This document shows, piece by piece, positions 21,200-22,149 of a stretch of 22,149 nt of DNA. The notes below the pieces were generated by a model that saw only the letters and a list, made by a program, of their open reading frames with translations, was not told the origin of the DNA and did no database searches. The position numbers and the translations under genes are program-made. The stretch's first letter is position 1; each line of letters opens with the position of its first letter. This stretch comes from DATBFX01 sp036558305 (GTDB lineage: Bacteria; Chloroflexota; Chloroflexia; Thermomicrobiales; UBA6265): assembly GCA_036558305.1 (NCBI GenBank), contig DATBFX010000223.1:1-22149 (forward strand). Reading direction: 5' to 3'.

Positions 21200-21462
21200 G
21201 GTCGGCTTTCCTTCGTGTGGCGCTCGCCGGTGAGGCAGCGACCGGATTGGTGACTATCCGAGGAGCACCACTCGACGGCCATCCACCGCGCTGTCAACCG
21301 GTTGCGAGGGTAGCAGCCATGACGTGCACCGGCCGAGCGCTCGGCTCGCGCGCCTGTGTCGTGGCACACACCCGCGGCGTGCCGCCGTCGGCTGCCGGCC
21401 CCCCAGCGGGACCCCATGATGGCATCAGACGCAGACGCGAACCGAAACGGAAGGAGACCCCG

Positions 21463-21903
21463 ATGGCGACCCCGACGACGGCGATCTTCCCGACCAACCA
21501 CGTCGCTCCCATCCGGCGCCACCACCGCGGCAACCCCCGCGGTCTCGGGTTGGCGGTACCCGCGACGGTCGGGCTCTACCTGGCCCTTCCCGTCGCCTCC
21601 GAGGTCCTCGCGCGGACCGCCGCCCCGCTGGGGGGCGGCGCCGTCGGCCTGCTGGCACTCGTCGGCTTCGTCGCCGGTTGCGGCGCCGCGGGGTGGTTCC
21701 TGCGCTCCTGGTGGTTGCCCCTCGTCGCCCCGCTGCCGGGTCTCGCCGGCGCGTTCCTCTTCTACCGGATGATGGTCACCGCGGACGACCCGGATGCGGG
21801 CTTCCTCGTTTTCGCCGTGATGGGGCTGTTGGGGATGGGGTTGGTGATCGCCGTCGGCACGACGATCGGCGTCGTCGTCGGCAAGCTGACCCGTGCGGCG
21901 TGA
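21463..21903 (+). CDS. Small integral membrane protein, function unknown
   Basis: Protein of 146 aa with about four transmembrane helices, running from L-G-L-A-V-P-A-T-V-G-L-Y near residue 28 to G-M-G-L-V-I-A-V-G-T-T-I-G-V near the end, and a short cytosolic tail K-L-T-R-A-A. ATG 21463 follows GGAAGGAGA by six bases; the longer open frame from 21217 lacks a ribosome site and translates to low-quality sequence. The first 28 residues are polar with R-R-H-H-R-G-N. Helix count and lack of charged residues in the membrane fit a structural or accessory protein rather than an enzyme. I do not recognise a family. It is divergent from the methyltransferase gene. Confidence 0.72.
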   Translation: MATPTTAIFPTNHVAPIRRHHRGNPRGLGLAVPATVGLYLALPVASEVLARTAAPLGGGAVGLLALVGFVAGCGAAGWFLRSWWLPLVAPLPGLAGAFLFYRMMVTADDPDAGFLVFAVMGLLGMGLVIAVGTTIGVVVGKLTRAA

Positions 21904-22149
21904 CGATGACCGGACGCGGCCAAGCCACCACCGAGACGGTCACCCGCGCGAAGCGCGAAACCCCGTTTTCGACCGCGCAAGCGCGTTTCAAAAGCCCTGC
22001 TCGCGTGCCCTGTCCGTGCGCGGCTCGTCCTCCTCCTTCAGGCGGCGCCCGTCCGCTGGGAAGGTCGCATGGTACTGGGGAGGATCGAAAACCGGTCGCA
22101 CGCGACCGCTCCGACCGCGCCGGTGCCATGGCGAATACGCCCTTCGGCC
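21904..22149. other. Terminal stretch without a supported gene
   Basis: The last 246 bases hold two small tandem hairpins of the type CGCGC-GAA-GCGCG (about 21950-21990) downstream of the membrane protein gene. An ATG at 22128 begins M-A-N-T-P-F-G and runs off the end without a visible ribosome site, so it is not called. Confidence 0.4.

Noticed and set aside
21292..21297. TTGACA on the minus strand as the -35 of the methyltransferase gene
   Set aside because: No acceptable -10 lies 15 to 19 bases downstream, so I do not call a promoter.
22128..22149. Start of a further gene (M-A-N-T-P-F-G)
   Set aside because: No ribosome site and only seven codons in the window.

Overview
The window is about 22 kb of high-GC, gene-dense bacterial chromosome. 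The gene mix points to the Chloroflexota, most likely a Thermomicrobia/Sphaerobacter-like lineage: several luciferase-like (LLM) F420-type oxidoreductases including one resembling F420-dependent glucose-6-phosphate dehydrogenase, a DUF2252 protein, a ferritin-like/VIT1 fusion, ABC-2 exporters with the Y-D-R-G-Y-x-H-Y-x-G-P permease start, and many short GTAGGGG-ended palindromic repeats. This placement is inference from gene content; there is no rRNA or other marker in the window. I saw no tRNA, CRISPR array, complete transposon or prophage.

Layout. 1-3754 (+): an ABC-2 type exporter operon (ATPase, permease, ATPase, permease) whose last gene is separated from the rest by a 178-bp nested inverted repeat. 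3854-6217 (+): a tightly coupled trio of LLM oxidoreductase, GNAT acetyltransferase and a second, paralogous LLM oxidoreductase. 6328-10066 (-): four minus-strand genes. Two are secreted proteins with LPxTG-like C-terminal sorting signals that share an unfamiliar four-cysteine domain ending in C-D-W-Y-N; between them lie a TrmO/TsaA-type tRNA methyltransferase and an SMP-30/gluconolactonase-like protein. 10464-11855 (+): a class III PLP aminotransferase. 11948-12222 (+): a ParD-type antitoxin with a one-base frameshift and no recognisable toxin. 12349-13509 (+): a membrane-bound ferritin (MbfA-like). 13534-14544 (-): an FGD-like F420 oxidoreductase. 14762-16291 (+): TfoX N-terminal domain protein, HD-domain hydrolase and cytidine deaminase. 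16341-18293 (-): DUF2252 and a small membrane protein. 18294-18910: a 617-bp gene-free stretch full of hairpins. 18911-21199 (-): a cytochrome P450 and, upstream of it, a class I methyltransferase. 21463-21903 (+): a small membrane protein.

The most interesting points are: (i) the two LPxTG-like proteins with a shared four-Cys domain, nearly matching promoters (TAGAC-x, 17-bp spacer, TA-x-x-AT) and similar leaders of about 100 nt, which suggest a co-regulated surface-protein family; (ii) a textbook repressor-type palindrome sitting between the -35 and -10 of the P450 promoter; (iii) the frameshifted, toxin-less ParD gene; (iv) the repeat family that punctuates the intergenic regions and in one case seems to supply a ribosome binding site. 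Start codons were often moved inward from the longest open frame on the basis of Shine-Dalgarno sites, signal peptides and family starts.
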